From Molossus alvarezi (Eukaryota; Chordata; Mammalia; Chiroptera; Molossidae), in NCBI GenBank assembly GCA_037176705.1, contig CM073907.1, positions 9,517,001 through 9,581,000 on the forward strand: a stretch of 64,000 nt of DNA, written 5' to 3'. Position numbers and translations under genes: made by a program. Below the pieces are notes generated by a model, which saw only the letters and a list, made by a program, of their open reading frames with translations, ran no database searches and had not been told where the DNA came from. Positions 1 to 12,989 of this stretch are shown piece after piece. Positions within the stretch are counted from its first letter, which is position 1, and each line of letters opens with the position of its first letter.

Positions 1-1935
1 TTTTTTTTTTTTATGGTGGTGGTGGTGGTTCTGAACAGCATGAAGAGAGATAGAAAAACGGCTGGCGTTCAGCCTAAAGAGAAATCATTGAAACAAATTA
101 ATCCTATGCCGTTTAAATTGACATGGTAATCCATCACCCGAGAAGGCCCACTCTGAAAGCAATCTACAATCTGCCTTGCTCTTTCCCTAGCCCTGGAGGC
201 ACAAAGACAGATAGTAAAGGAAGGAGGGGGATAATCATAAAAGTTAGGAATGCCTTCGAAAATAATAACATGGGTTATATCAGTTCACACCGCCCTGTCT
301 CTGCAAACCTCCTTTGGAAGGGGGGCGTGAATTCGTAACAGTTGATTTTCTAAGTTTCTCCAAGGGGCAGGTTCTCTGCCATTGGGCTCTGGAAGTCTGC
401 CTCCTTCTCGAGTCTTCCAGGCTGCTGACCCCGGTCTGACCACTGCCTGGGAGAACTGGCAAACTTGCCCAGAAACTTTGCCCAAAGTGGTCAGGGGCTT
501 CCGAGGTCAGGTTTAGGATTGGGGCTTGTTTTTTTGCATTGTTGTTGTGATTTCTGGTGGGGGGAAAGGGGACCAACTTTTGTTGTTCCTTTTTTTTTAT
601 TATTATTTTTCTCCTCTAATCATCTCATTTTGGACTCAATGCAGAAGCATGTTAATGTGATTTTTAAAGGAAAACTTCTGTGACATCCCTAAACACTCAG
701 GCATGCTATCATTGCCCCATTACGTTCTTTTTCCAACCTTCCTTCGGTTCTAGAATCAATATGTTGTTAAAACTTGCTTAAGATTCCAAAATTCTTTATA
801 AAACTCACGCAATCCGTCTTGGTAGATAGTTCAGATGGAAAAAAAAAAAAAAAAAACCCTTATAAAGAGCCCCTCTGTGAAAACAATGTGACTGTACTTT
901 CAACAGACTGAGTCCTGAGGGTTTTTTGCTCTTTAATTCATTTATATATTGAATATTGTTCTTGTTTTTCTTTTTTTGGGGGGGGGCGGGCAGAGGGATG
1001 GAGAACCTCCCCTCCTCATGATTGTCTGGGCATTACACATTGAAACACAGAAATGAGTATTATGTTTCATTTTAACAATGCATTAAGCTATAAAGGCAAG
1101 ACAATTTGAAAATGATCTTTAATCTCAAAAATTCACTCTGTTAATAGACAGTGTTTGACAATAAAAACCCACATACCTCAGCGCCAAAGTAAAGAAGGCA
1201 GAGGGCATGGGTAGAAACTACACCCAACAGCTGCCCTATTTAAGTTTATCTAGGATAGAGTTTCTTCCAGTTTATTAAGAAAACTTTATATGTTCCCATA
1301 ACTTTAGAATAAACATCACACCTCTTTTCTATAATTAGAATTTTTATTCCCCGGTTTTTAAAAGGGGTGAATAATACTTGCATATTGGCTAATGCTTTTT
1401 CAAGTTTGTAAACGTAAAAGACAAATTAAAGGCATTTCCAGGATAAATAGGAAGAGAGTTCGAAACTCTTATATAAAATATTAATCTACAGCCAGGCCAA
1501 GTTTAAGAGTTGGTTGGAAAGAAGAAAGTTGAGGTGTTTATGAGTGTCTTTCTTTTTAATAGAACCTGGGATATTTAAATAGCAGCTCTCTGAACAAAAT
1601 CTCCTGCCTTTGAATTTGTTTTCAATTTATAAATAATGTAGATGTCAGCAAATAGTATATCATTTTAAAAGCCATTAAAGTAACCAAAATTGTGTTAAAA
1701 AAAAATCAGCGAATAAAATAAGCCTAAGACCTCATCAGTCAGAGTAAACTATGAAGAAAAAATATTCTTAAAGCACCATCCTCCCCCCCATTTAAAAAGT
1801 TCACAGTGCTGGTTTCTTTCTAATTACTTGGCAATATGGCAATCAAAGTATCTGCAAAATGAAAACCTGCAACAGAACTTTGGGACTTGATAGATAATTT
1901 GTTACTATACGCTCTGCAAAGAAATAAGGTTGCCT

Positions 1936-1971
<36 letters not shown>

Positions 1972-4190
1972 ATTCTCCCTGGTATGTGATGTGATGTGGT
2001 CCTGTGAAGAAATACCCAACGTGCCATTTTTCACTGAAGTCAATATTCCCTGCCTTGTACGTTTTCGCTTTTGCTTTAAACTATTTTAATTGATATTGTC
2101 TAAATCAGTTTACCTCAGCCAAGCACATCGTAACCTCTTCAATGAGGTTGATTAATTTATGAAAAATTGTAATGGACAAATAGGAAAAGGACCTATTCTC
2201 TATTCAAAATGAAAAAAAACAAAAAACCTAATGTACATTTTATTTAAATGTTACACTTTGTAAACTCTCAAATAGATACCTCCTTTGGTCAAGAAGCTGA
2301 ATATTATGTTCAGCACCCCCTCTTGATTTTTCTTAGACCTTTATTTTACTATACCTTTAACATTTCAGGTAGTTAACCTTTTAATTGGAGAAATGCAATT
2401 GATAATTAAATAATTAGTTATGTCTTCTAAATTCATGCATAATGTTTTTCTCTTATGGTAGTGTGTCTGTCTTTGTCCATAGACTGACTTCTCTAATCAC
2501 ACACTTTACATTGAAACTGGGGTACTTTGAGCCTTCTAAAAACCAAGTCTTTCAATTATTTTTCTCCTGAAATTCACCTTGAGCCTGTAGTTAAAGGAAA
2601 TTAAATCAGGTAAATCCCTTTTGTTGTTCTGTTTGTATTTTATTTCAGTACGTGGCTACAGCTAATTAACAGTATTAATTTATCTGGATATTTGGCTTAG
2701 GAACACCTTAACATTTAAATGACTGGCACCTGATACTATTTGATGCTTTGCTTCACATACCAAAAATGGACTGTCATTTTAAAGACTGCATGATCAGGCT
2801 GTTGAGAAAGAGAAAACCTAGAAAATCAGACAATCTTCTCTCACTCTGTCCACTTATAAATGAGAACTGATGCCCACATGTCTTTAGAACTTTGTCGGCA
2901 GGAGATGCTTTGCAGCACAATATTAAACGCATGGACAGCCCACATCACACTTGATGAAATGGTCAGCACATCCTTTATGCTAGCATCCTTAGCTAGAGTC
3001 GGTTTTCTTTATATTCTCCAACTCACTGGAATGTAAAATAAACAGCATAGCCCATTGTTGGGTTTTTAAATAAATAGAGCAGGCAAAAGATGTTCACCTT
3101 TTGTTGAAATGCCCCACCAAAGCAACCAACGTGAAAATGGACATTTTTTTTTTTTTTTTACTTTGAAGTGTCTTTCTATGACTCTGCAAGGCACAATAGC
3201 TTTACCATCACTAAGTTGCTCCAGCGTGTATTTCCACAATAGTGATGCCAAGGAGCTCATTCAGAACTATTCTTTGCATGATTCTTGCCAGACCTCCAGC
3301 ATGTACATATATAACAGCCTCTATCTAGTGCTTGAGAATATGAGCCTTTAATCCATCAAGAAACTTCCAATACCCAGGTACACACACCTTCACACACTCT
3401 GCATAACTACTGAATATAATGCCACCAGGCTTAAGTCATCAGAATATATTTCCCTAATTCCATCCAGATTCTTCTGACTATAATTTGGCTACTGACAAGA
3501 GTCTAAAGTAGCTTAAAGGTAAAATATATATTGGGTTTGGGTTTTGTTTTGTTTTTACCCCCTCTTCCACAATAATCTAGTATTGGATACATATGAGAAA
3601 TACTGTTAAACCAAACTGGGTGGTCAGTTAAATGGAAGGAAGTATTTCACTATATGATGTTTGTTTGTTTTTTATTTCCCAAAGTCCATCTCCAAGAAGT
3701 GAACTGCCTTTACAGATAAGACTTGTCTTTCTGAATGAAAACATGCTTTCCCCGGAAGGGGGCTGGGAGAGGACCAGGAAGGGCAGAGAGTTCTAAACCC
3801 TTCAACTACAGTGAATCTCCCTCCCCCCGCCCTTTTTCCTACGGCCCCTTTGGTATATTAGTGTAGTTAACCTTCTCTGGTCAAGACGGAGAAGGGTTAA
3901 TGGAGAACCCGGCTCCTGCCAGCCTCCAGGTCAGCGATGATGCTCTCTGCTGCAGCTCCCATCCAAGGAGTTAGATGATGACCGAGGGTGGCACTTGGGC
4001 ACCAATTGCCTGGCACCTGAACGGATCGCTCCAATCCATTGGGATTCTTTTTTTTTTTTTTTTTTTAATTCTCCCTTCTGGAACACCATTAATTGGATCT
4101 GCAGTCATATTTCCTGTTGCACCAAAGAGCAAAGCAGGCCAGCCCGAGTTACATTCCTCCAGCTGCCAAGAAAATCCAGCAACTGGGGGA
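1..4190. other. Non-coding, AT-rich, no gene seen
   Basis: AT-rich sequence with homopolymer runs (A run 839-857; about 30 T at 1938-1967). No interspersed repeat of a family I know. ORFs are short and without resemblance to proteins. In human the matching area lies inside NR2F2-AS1, so it may be transcribed on the minus strand. Confidence 0.6.
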
Positions 4191-4237
4191 GATGATAGAT
4201 AGATAGATAGATGGATAGATGGATGGATGGATGGATG

Positions 4238-4294
<57 letters not shown>
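4191..4294. repeat. (GATA)n microsatellite with GATG interruptions
   Basis: About 100 bases of GATA tetramers, with a central block of GATG variants splitting two GATA arms. Confidence 0.95.
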
Positions 4295-4295
<1 letters not shown>

Positions 4296-4919
4296 CAAGC
4301 TATCAGTGTCTCCAGAAAAAGCAGATTTTTTAGGAAAAGGAGCAGGAAAAGAAGAAGAGTCTTCCCTTTCCTAACTTTATGCCCCTCCTTCCCCCCCAAA
4401 ATTAGTGCCTCTTGATTCTTTCCAGCTGTTTGGAAGCTCAAGGCTTGTCCACAGTAGCCAGCGAGGGAGCCTCCCACTCCCAGAAATGCAAATCCAGTTC
4501 TGTGCCAGGACTTGGCTGATTGAGTTTGGGGAGCAGACTCCCCACCCCCCCAAAGCCTTGTGAACTTCAGCAAACCCTATAGCCTTTTCAGGCTTGTTCC
4601 ACCCAGCCTTGGGGTCCCAGACTGAGGCCATCGCTGGAGGGTGGTTTTGACACCTCTAAAGCTAGATCCCCATCTTGGAGAGGACGAAGACGTCCCGGGG
4701 ACTTTGTTGGTGTGTGTCAGCCTGTCCCCACCTTCCTCCTCAGTCTCAGACTTCCTTCCACCTGCCCAGAAGCCCTGAACCTGGGATCACTGGCCCTGTG
4801 GTCCCGCCACCAGGCTCTGGACACCGGGTGGGTGGCAGGGAGAAGCAAGCCAGGCTGGGCCGCTACATCCTCTTTAGAAATATTCAAGGAGATGAGGGAC
4901 TGAGATGGATCAAGGAGAA
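4295..4919. other. Non-coding, no gene seen
   Basis: Mixed-composition DNA between the GATA microsatellite and the upstream CpG island. It contains a POU octamer ATGCAAAT at 4486-4493. Nothing else recognised. Confidence 0.5.
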
Positions 4920-6650
4920 AGTTGGAGGATGCTGCGGGTCTCGGCGGGGGGTGTGGGAGGAAATGCACGCGGTTTGGGCCACAGCTTGGCTCCAGGAGGC
5001 TGCCCCTGGAGAGACCGCGCAGTAGAGGAACCTGCCCGTGTCCCCGCGTCGGGCCTGCGATCCACTCGCCATGGCCACCTCGCCACTGCCCCTCACGGCG
5101 TGATCCCGTGGTTCCCAAGCCCCCGGCCAGCCGCCGCGGCCCCAGCAGCCCTCATTCAGCCCGGTGCAGCCGACCAGTGCGGATGCCCGGCCGCTCGCTG
5201 CGCCCTGGCGTCGCCCGTCGAGGAGGGAGGGACACAGGCCTGCGCCGGGAGCTCTCTGCGGTGGTCGGGCCGCCCCCTTCGAGGCTCGCTCCCCCCTCTC
5301 AGCCTCGCCAAATCCCTGAAAGCCCCGACTCCCTTCGTCACCCCGGGGGCTTCTAATCACCCGGTATCGATTTCCCTAACTCTTTTCATCCCGTTGAAGA
5401 CACATCTTAAAACACTCCAGCTCGGAGTGTGCTCTGGGCTTTATCCACACTAATAAAATGATTTACCCTTCTCTCTGCGCTCTCCGCACAGAGGAAAATC
5501 GTTCGAGCCCCGGCTATTTGTGTGTGATCAGTAAATATTTAGTGCGGTGACATCCTCTGCTAGGCTTCGGATCGATTCGGGGCCCACCAGGAGGTGCGCA
5601 CGGTCCGGGCGGGGCAGCGCCGGCCCTCCGAGGGGGTCCCTCCCGCCCTCACCGCTGGCGCTGATTTACGGCCTCCGAAACCAGCAAAGGGGGGCAAAAG
5701 CGCTCCTGGAAAATTGGCTTTTCAACCTTTTTACTTTTGACATCCAGCCGCCTCCCCAGGCTCTGATTCTCGTCTCTTCTCCCCCAGCCCGCTCCCGACC
5801 CAGGGCGTCCTGTGCGCCCCGCGCGCCCTCGGTGCGGGCATCTGGCTGGGCAGGCGCCCCCGCGGCCCGAGGACCACCTATCCCACCCATCACAGCCCTG
5901 CGCCTTGACACCGGGAGGCCCGGGCCCCTGCTCCGGGGGTTGTCGCCTTCCGGCCAGATGCACTCCGCCCGCCCACACCTCAGAGGACGGAGAGCGAGTG
6001 GAGAAGCCCCGAGTCGCGTTCAGGGAACCCGGAGCTCCTCTTCGGCCTCCTTTTTTCCTGCCCTCGGTCCTTCCCCACTTCTGCGCCTGGGCCTCGACGC
6101 CCCTCGGGCCGGATGGCATCGGGTGGAAACTTTACTTCCCACGCCGAAAAGCTTCTGCTTCCTTAGAAGCGAAAAAGCACTTGGTTTGGACGTGTTAGAA
6201 GGGGGCCTCCTACCCTAATCTTGGTTTCCAGAGGGCTGCGGCCGCGACAGGGACAGTGTCTGTGTCCCTCTGCCTCTCCCGGCCTCCCCGGGGCGCACAC
6301 TCTCTCCTTACAGAGGGCTGCGCCCTGAACCCAGACACCAAGCAGAGGGCCCGACCCAACGTGGGGAACGGCGCACACTCGCCACCTCCTACGGGACCCG
6401 CCACCTCTGGGACCGCCACATTGTCTGAGCTGGAGGATGTGAGTGATACTAACCGCCTGGGCTCCATCGCCTTCTTCGGCCAGAGGCGCGGACCTGGGGG
6501 TTCCAACACTGCCGCCCACCTGTTAGCGGGCCTGCTTCCTTGTCACCTGAGGCCGGGGCCTCTGCGATCCTCCCGGGGCCCAGGGAAGGAGGTGAGCGAC
6601 CTTGCTCACCACGCACCCCTCCCCGACACCGGCGCCCCGTCCTTTGTCTT
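4920..6650. promoter_or_regulatory. Upstream CpG island
   Basis: GC-rich, CpG-rich DNA about 7-9 kb upstream of the main promoter, between AT-rich flanks. Chance open frames up to 223 codons occur on both strands, none resembling a known protein. A good donor-like AAGGAGGTGAGC lies near 6583. It may be a promoter for an antisense or upstream transcript, or a Polycomb-bound island. Bounds are by eye. Confidence 0.55.
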
Positions 6651-7211
6651 ACCCATGATTTTCTAAACCGCCTTATCTGCAGACTATATCTTTATACTAA
6701 TGCATACTTAATTGGTCCGTCTTGACTGTCCATATAAAACAATTTAATTAGGGTGCTTTCTTGCTTTGGAGAGCAAAGAAAAAAAAATCTGCCCAGTGCT
6801 CATTGTAGTTAGTCCCAATACAGGCAGAAAATGTAGCACACGTTTTTGGTTGAAAGAGCACCTCTGTGCCCATTGAAGGGCGTTGATCCGAAAAGACAGA
6901 AAGGACAAATAAAATCGATTTGAAGCGACCCTCTCTGTCCCTTTCACACCATTCAGAAACTCCATTCCTTCTAAGACAAAGACCAGCGCCTTGGGAATTC
7001 TCTGGGAAAGAGAGGACTGCAGTCCCACAAGCCTAGGGCACTTTTAAAAAATCCTCAATATTGCACTTAAAACCGCTCTCGGTGCTGTGCCCCCCAGAGC
7101 GGGGTTCAGAGGCGTCCCCTCCGAAGCGCCAGGCTGTGTGGCTGACAACCTCCTACACCTCCCTGTGCTCGGCCTTCCGGCCAGACCAGCCTTTCAGGGT
7201 TAGTGCAGCCC

Positions 7212-7224
7212 TCACCTTTGACCC
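7212..7224 (-). promoter_or_regulatory. DR1 nuclear-receptor element
   Basis: The minus strand reads GGGTCA-A-AGGTGA, two hexamer half-sites spaced by one base. This is the preferred architecture of COUP-TF, HNF4 and RXR heterodimers. It lies 2 kb upstream of exon 1b and could mediate autoregulation. Occupancy is unknown. Confidence 0.5.
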
Positions 7225-7557
7225 CCAAGATCGCAGTGGCTGCCAGAAGGTGCAAAGCTACCACTCAGGCCGAAGTTAAAAGCAAACAAAGCGCAAAAAT
7301 ATTTCTCTGCTCCCAAAGCCAGGGAACCCAGTTCTGGTTCCGCGCCTGAGTCGCCTTACCCAGTAACCACTTCCACCCTCAACTTTATTTTCTTCTGTTT
7401 GCAATGAACTGCCCTAGCCACCTAGAAAGGAGAGGGTTGGAGTTGTCAAGGCTGCATGTCGCTGGGTTGCAGCGAGTTGTCCTCCATTAGCAACCTGAAT
7501 GCCAGGTTATCCGACAGGCGCCCAGACCGGGGAAGGCGGTCATCCATCAGACCTGGC

Positions 7558-7602
7558 TGGGAGGGGAGGGGGGAGGGGAGGAGAGGGGAGGGGAGGGGAG
7601 AG
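7558..7602 (+). repeat. GGGGA-rich minisatellite
   Basis: Imperfect GGGGA/GGGGAGA units, a pure purine strand of about 45 bases. Confidence 0.8.
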
Positions 7603-9228
7603 GCTGGGCTGCGATCACCTTCACCTGCCCTGAGCCCAGCCCCCCTGCTCAACTATCCCTCGACCTTCTGCTGGGGTTAAAGGGGGCGGGGGCGAAAAGG
7701 AGGGGGGGCGCCCCCCAGTTACACAAGTGGCCTCGTTCTCGGAGAGAATGAGTTCACCACCTCCCAGAGGAGCTTCACCATCCATCTACTCTGCGTAACT
7801 AAACCGCAAGGAAAAACTTCTGTAGCCCATATTTATGGTATTAATGAATAGTTAAAAAAAGATTTACACTTCTTATGATCAATATTCTGAGTTATTTCCC
7901 TCAAAGTATATAATTACAGTGTCTTCAGAGTTTTCATCATTGTTTTTGAGGTGGCAAAACCATTTGTAATTTTCATTAGCCAGTAAACATGTAATTAACA
8001 TTCAGCACTGTGTTTAACTTAATTCCTGTTTAAGACAAGGACAAGGAGCAGCCGAAGAGCTTTGGTTCCATTTGTCAAGTCTGACATACATCTTACCATA
8101 CAGTTTCCTAAAATAAAAGACCCGTGTTCCCCCATTATTCTTCTCTTAAAACAAAACAAAACAAAAAAATCCATTAGTTAAAACTGTATTAAACTGCAAA
8201 GGGCAGCATACTTTATTCTCATGTTCTCTAGTTACTGTATTCCCGCTGCCTTTATTCATTTTGGGGGGGTGGGGGTATGGAAGAGGCGAATTAAGCATTC
8301 ATTATCTGATGACAAGAAATGGGGGCCCCCTCCCCCCCAAAGGAACAGGTTTCCTCTTTAGGAAAGTTCTAGAATGGGGACTGGGAATGGAGGGGGGGGC
8401 ACGAATCCGCAGGGGCGAGGGGAAAATCACTTGGGGGAACTTGAGTTAAAAGTAGAAAAATGAGGATTCCAATGGATTCTTAGGAAAAGCGTTACTCTTC
8501 TGCTGCAAGTTCTATCTTTGATTCAGGGTGAGGAGAGACTGTCAGCCAGGCAGGGGATGTAGCTTTCCCCCCTCCTCTCCCACCTCTGTTTTTTTTCCAA
8601 CTTGCTTTAGGATTAGCCTCCATCCCTCTCGACCCCAAACAGTGGAATTTGGCTGTGCCTCGGGTCGTCTTGCCTTGCGGGATTGCCTGGAGTTGGCGGT
8701 TTTCTGCTGAGGCTGAGCCGTTTTGCCCCAGCCTCCCGACTAAACTCATTAAGTTGGGAGATTTTTTTCAATTGGACGGGTGTTTTTAAAGTCTCCTCTT
8801 TCCAGCCCCAAACAAGGTGTAACAACGCACTCTTCCTTCTAAGGAATGAGATGAGAGACAAGGATCACTCCAGACATCTCCTACCTACGGTTTGGGGGTT
8901 TTTTTTCTTAAAGGCGAGGCTTGCATTCCTCAGCAGCTATGTACAAGCTCCCTGAAACCTCTCTAAAGTTAGTGTGCAGGGTTTTCCAAGGCTGAGCGCG
9001 CCTGATACATGGGAAAGCACTTCCTTGAGGTAGAAGACCTCTCCTTTCACCCTTCGACTGGTTCCCTGCAGGCTAGTGCCTACTTTTTATCAGTTTGCAC
9101 AATCGCTTAGATAAACACCGAGGAAGAGAGTCTCTTTAATTATCAAAGACACATCTTTTCAGGGGTCCAACAAAGCGTGTATTTCACCCGCCAAACTAAA
9201 GGAGAGTTATTCCAGTTTTAGAAGAAAG

Positions 9229-9271
9229 ATGCAAGCGATTTGGGACCTTGAACAAGGCAAATATGGTTTTG
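9229..9271 (+). CDS. NR2F2: NR2F2 alternative first coding exon (exon 1b, DBD-less isoform)
   Basis: ATG at 9229 opens a 14-codon reading, MQAIWDLEQGKYGF, followed by G and a good donor GTATGT at 9272. Joined to exon 2 at 17005 it restores codon GCG (Ala) and the frame. The product is 14+267 = 281 residues, the length of the human isoform that begins MQAVWDLEQGKYGF as I recall it, with Val-to-Ile at residue 4. The product has hinge, ligand-binding domain and AF-2 but no zinc fingers, so it is expected to act by dimerising rather than by binding DNA. The upstream 5' UTR border is not visible from sequence. The surrounding DNA is only moderately GC-rich. Confidence 0.9.
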
Positions 9272-9539
9272 GTATGTTTGCTTACAGTATTTTATTTTTT
9301 CTCTCTCTCTTTCTCTCTCTCTCTCGCTCTCCTCTTACTTTTCTCCTTGTGCTGTGTGGGGTTGGGGATGACTTGGGGATTTTTAAAAATCGGGTGGCTA
9401 ATGTGTATGAAATGCCTAGGACTGTGGTTTAAGGGGTTCGGGGAAGGGGGGACAGTCAATTCAATGCATTGCCATATTTTATTACATGTGTGTGGTGATG
9501 GGGGGGGGGGGAGAGGAGGGAAATACAATTGCGAAGATG
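9272..9539 (+). other. NR2F2: Start of the intron after exon 1b
   Basis: Begins with the GTATGT donor, then a CT-rich stretch at about 9300-9330 and a G run near 9500. No repeat family recognised. Confidence 0.6.
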
Positions 9540-10160
9540 CCAAAATCTGGTTAAACCGAAGCGTAAAGACTGCGGTGCCTCCCCTCTGGTCCCGGCTGCT
9601 CAAACTCATCGCCTCCGGTAGAGCAAAACTGCAAACCAGTCCTCTAAGCGTGTTTTTTTCCCCCGAGCCATAGATGACTCGGTTTTCTAGCAAAGGGGCT
9701 GCTAGGCTCGCTCTAAGGATCCGAATTGACTGTTCGATTGGCCGCTGAGCTGCAACCTTGTGCATCTGACAAGCAGCCAGGCGGGGAGGGAGGCGAGCTG
9801 TGCCCGGCGCCTCGGCCCGGCGCGGGGTGGCCAGCGCTCGGTTAAGCTAGGAGGACAATCGCGACGAAGAAGGGTACTCACCATCCGGCGGGGTGGTGGA
9901 GCTGGCTTGCGGCTTGCAGGCAAACGTTTACCTTTTTGCTGTCTATTGCAGCCGCGCCGGGCTGACTTAAGAAGCAATTCTGGGCTCTGTCCAGAACGTT
10001 CAAGGATCGGGTCCTCATTTTTAAAAAGCCAGCGAGAGAGACGACAGAGACCGAGAAAGAAAAAGAGAGGAGGGGGTGAGAGGGACGCACATACACCCAG
10101 TTCAGGGAGGGGAAAAAAAAAAATCATCACCTCTCAGCCAGTGATTCGGGAAACGCAAGA
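9540..10160 (-). promoter_or_regulatory. NR2F2-AS1: CpG-rich stretch; probable start region of antisense lncRNA NR2F2-AS1
   Basis: CpG-rich DNA with an inverted CCAAT box (ATTGG, 9737-9741) lies just downstream of exon 1b. In human, as I recall, the 5' end of the minus-strand lncRNA NR2F2-AS1 overlaps the start of the alternative NR2F2 transcripts, and this is the equivalent spot. No splice-supported exon can be traced from sequence alone, so the assignment rests on position. Confidence 0.4.
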
Positions 10161-12989
10161 GGTGGCGACATCCAGGTCCGGTCCAACCAAGCCAGAGCCA
10201 ATTAATTTTAAATCCTGGGAAATGATTCCGATTAAAATGTACAGAAGTTTCATTCTCCTATGCCTACTAAAGTCGTTTCCCTTTAAGAGCTCCTTGTCTT
10301 TTAAAGTTGAATTTTAGGCAGCGAGGACTCTTACGCTAGGGGGCAGACAGATACTGTACTTATTCCAATCTTAAGCAATTTTTTCCCTCCCAGCATATGC
10401 TCTGATTTAGCACTGTAAATTTTTCAGAGGACCCAACTCTGACAGCCCCTGGTGATTTTCAAAGTACCACAAGCCAGTGGTTAAAAATTGCATTGACTTG
10501 GAAGTTGGGAGGACACAATGGAAGCCCCTTTTCCTATTCATGGAGCTCCAGTGTGGTGGAGGAGAAAAACACACACGGACTAGATTGAGGGGAAGGAGGG
10601 ATTCAATGAATCCTGGCGGACAGAGCTGGTTTCTACTGAGTTCAGAGTTAAACTCGGCATTTGCCGGGGTCTGTATTCATATCGTGATTTAATCTGGGAA
10701 GAATTACAGCAGTCAGTCCACTTTCTGTAATAAAATCATATTCCTGGGTGGGTTTTCTTCTTTGCTTTTGATTCCCAGAGTAAGACAAATGTTTTTCCAA
10801 CTTTCTCGGGCCAAATTAAAGCTTGCCATTCCTCTCATTAAAATAAATTTACATCTGCAATAAAAGAGTGGGCTGGATTTTTTTTTTTTAAACGCTAACA
10901 ATATATTGATATTTATCGGTGAATCTTAGAGCTGTTTTATTTCAGCTGTTTCATTTATTAAAGCATCTCTAAATAAGATTTTTAAATATTTTCCTTTTAT
11001 TTTATTTTCTGTCTGCAGTCCTTTTATGTAGTAAAATTAACTACAATTAATACCTTTTTTGGGGGGTGGGGGGCTTTTTAATAGCATCTGCATAACTATG
11101 AATGAGCCCTAACATACAGAGTGAAACATTTTTTACTTCATGGCATCTCTGTGGTCATGAGCCCAGCAGGCTCCAGTTCTGTTGGGAAATTCTTCATTTT
11201 AAATTTGAGGCCATCAAAGTGGACTTCAAATACCAAATATCTCTAAGTGGACTGGGGAAACTCTTCCCCCTCCGAATTTCCCAACTGCATGTTTGTAAAA
11301 GGTGTATCTTGCTGTGGAAGTGTCGATACACGAGGCAAGATTCAGATTCCCCCATAATCAATTATTCTCTCTTCTATGACATTGAAATGGGAACACCCAT
11401 CAGAATCCCTATTGCAACCCCAGCCCACTGCTGAGCGAGCCCCTAATCTACTGACATTTGTGCCACTAGGCAATTTCTCGAATCATAGAGATTGAAGGGG
11501 GGGGAAAAATTCCTTCCCTGGAATAATTTCTTTTTCATGCTTCTGGTTCTCTTTTGGAGAAAGTTAGATTGTGCCTCTAATCAACCTGACATTCTCAGCC
11601 TGCCTCGCCCTGTGGCAGTCTCATTACACACGAGGTTTATGATAGTTCACTGTCTACTATAGGGTTTGGGGTTTTGTATTTGTTTGTGTTTTTTTTGTTT
11701 TGTTTTTCTTTTACAACTTTCAAATAATCCCAATACCTGCAGCTTTCGTGAAATATGTGATTTCAGCAGAGAAAGGGTGGGAGCTAAGAAGGTTTCAGAA
11801 ATGAAGCGGAAAGAGGATTTTTTTTTTTCTTCCCTAAAATCTAGCCCCTATCTGCCTCCGTCTCCACTTAGTCTCTAACTTGGATTCTGCCTGTGTGTGT
11901 AAAGGGTATTAAACGCAAAATGAAATCTACACATGTCAATTTTATGTGTGGTTGATTTTTTTCTTAAAAAATGCTTCATCTTTTTGATGTTTTGAACTCT
12001 CAAGGATGCTTTCTTGTGGTTGTTCATTACTATTTATATGTGTTCACGTTTCCTGTGGCTCGGCGTGTTTTGTGTAAAATATTTTAATTGTTCATAAACC
12101 TGGTTAGCTTACAAATTTACAGGTTTTTCTTGGTGCAAAGTGTGTGTGACGGAGTCACAGTTTTCTTTTGTGGATATGGAATAATCATAACCCACTAACT
12201 CGTCCTAATCAAACAGAAAGGTGCATTGGAATAGAGTGTGCTCTGGGGGAAGGGGGGCAATTCTAGATGTTTGATGTTTAAAGCCCAACGCCTGGAATTT
12301 CGAGACACACCATCTGGATGATTTTAGCCCATTGAACAGAATGGCAGAGACTATGAAGTTGGTCTTATTGGAGTGGATTTCTTGGGGTAGAATATGGCTG
12401 GTATGTGGTTCTTTTGAGTTGTACTGGTATTATTCCTAATTTGGGACAGAATCTCTGGGTGTGTTTTTATGGCTGTATGAATGCTTTAAAGAAACTTAAG
12501 GAACAATGAAGTCCAGACTCCACTGTTCTATGAACTAGAAGCAGAGTCGCTGAAGTCTTTGTCTGGGTACATGGACAAAAGTATATCTCATACATGTACG
12601 CTTACATGTGTGTGCAGAGGGTATAAACAGGGGAGGCTGGGAGGCGACCCCTGCTAGCCCAGCAGCAGGAAGATCGGTCTTTTCCTCTCTCACCATGACT
12701 GGGTGTGTGGCAGGATGTTGGCTTCCGAGTTAGCCAAAACCAACCAGAGAGGATAAAGTTGAGAAAAATTTATTTTAATTGCGTCATGACAATGAGATGA
12801 AGTCTATTTCTGCTTCTCAGCATCCGAGATGCTTTATTTGAGCAATTAAAATGTCAGGCCACATACCTGTGAAATGTTAACCCTACAAGGCAAAGACAGA
12901 CTCTGAACCGCTTTTTCCCCTCTTAAAAAAAAAAAAAAAGCCAACAAACCAAGCAAGTGATCAGAGTCGATTAAGAGAAGGGTCTACCA
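10161..12989. other. Non-coding between NR2F2-AS1 start region and main promoter
   Basis: AT-rich, free of recognised interspersed repeats, no convincing ORF. A CTCF-like motif lies at 10333-10346 and several homeodomain-type TAAT cores around 10880-11060. It is intronic for exon-1b transcripts. Confidence 0.5.

Larger units (their letters stand above)
6651..9228. other. Non-coding between upstream island and exon 1b
   Basis: Mostly AT-rich and repeat-free. It holds a DR1 nuclear-receptor element at 7212-7224, a GGGGA-rich minisatellite at 7558-7602 and an AT-rich stretch at 7800-8010 rich in TAAT cores. The 5' UTR of exon 1b must begin in its last few hundred bases, but no start site can be fixed. 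Confidence 0.5.

Noticed and set aside
4905..5453. 182-codon ATG-initiated frame in the upstream island
   Set aside because: It has a real ATG, but no recognisable domain, no splice logic, and equally long frames in other phases.
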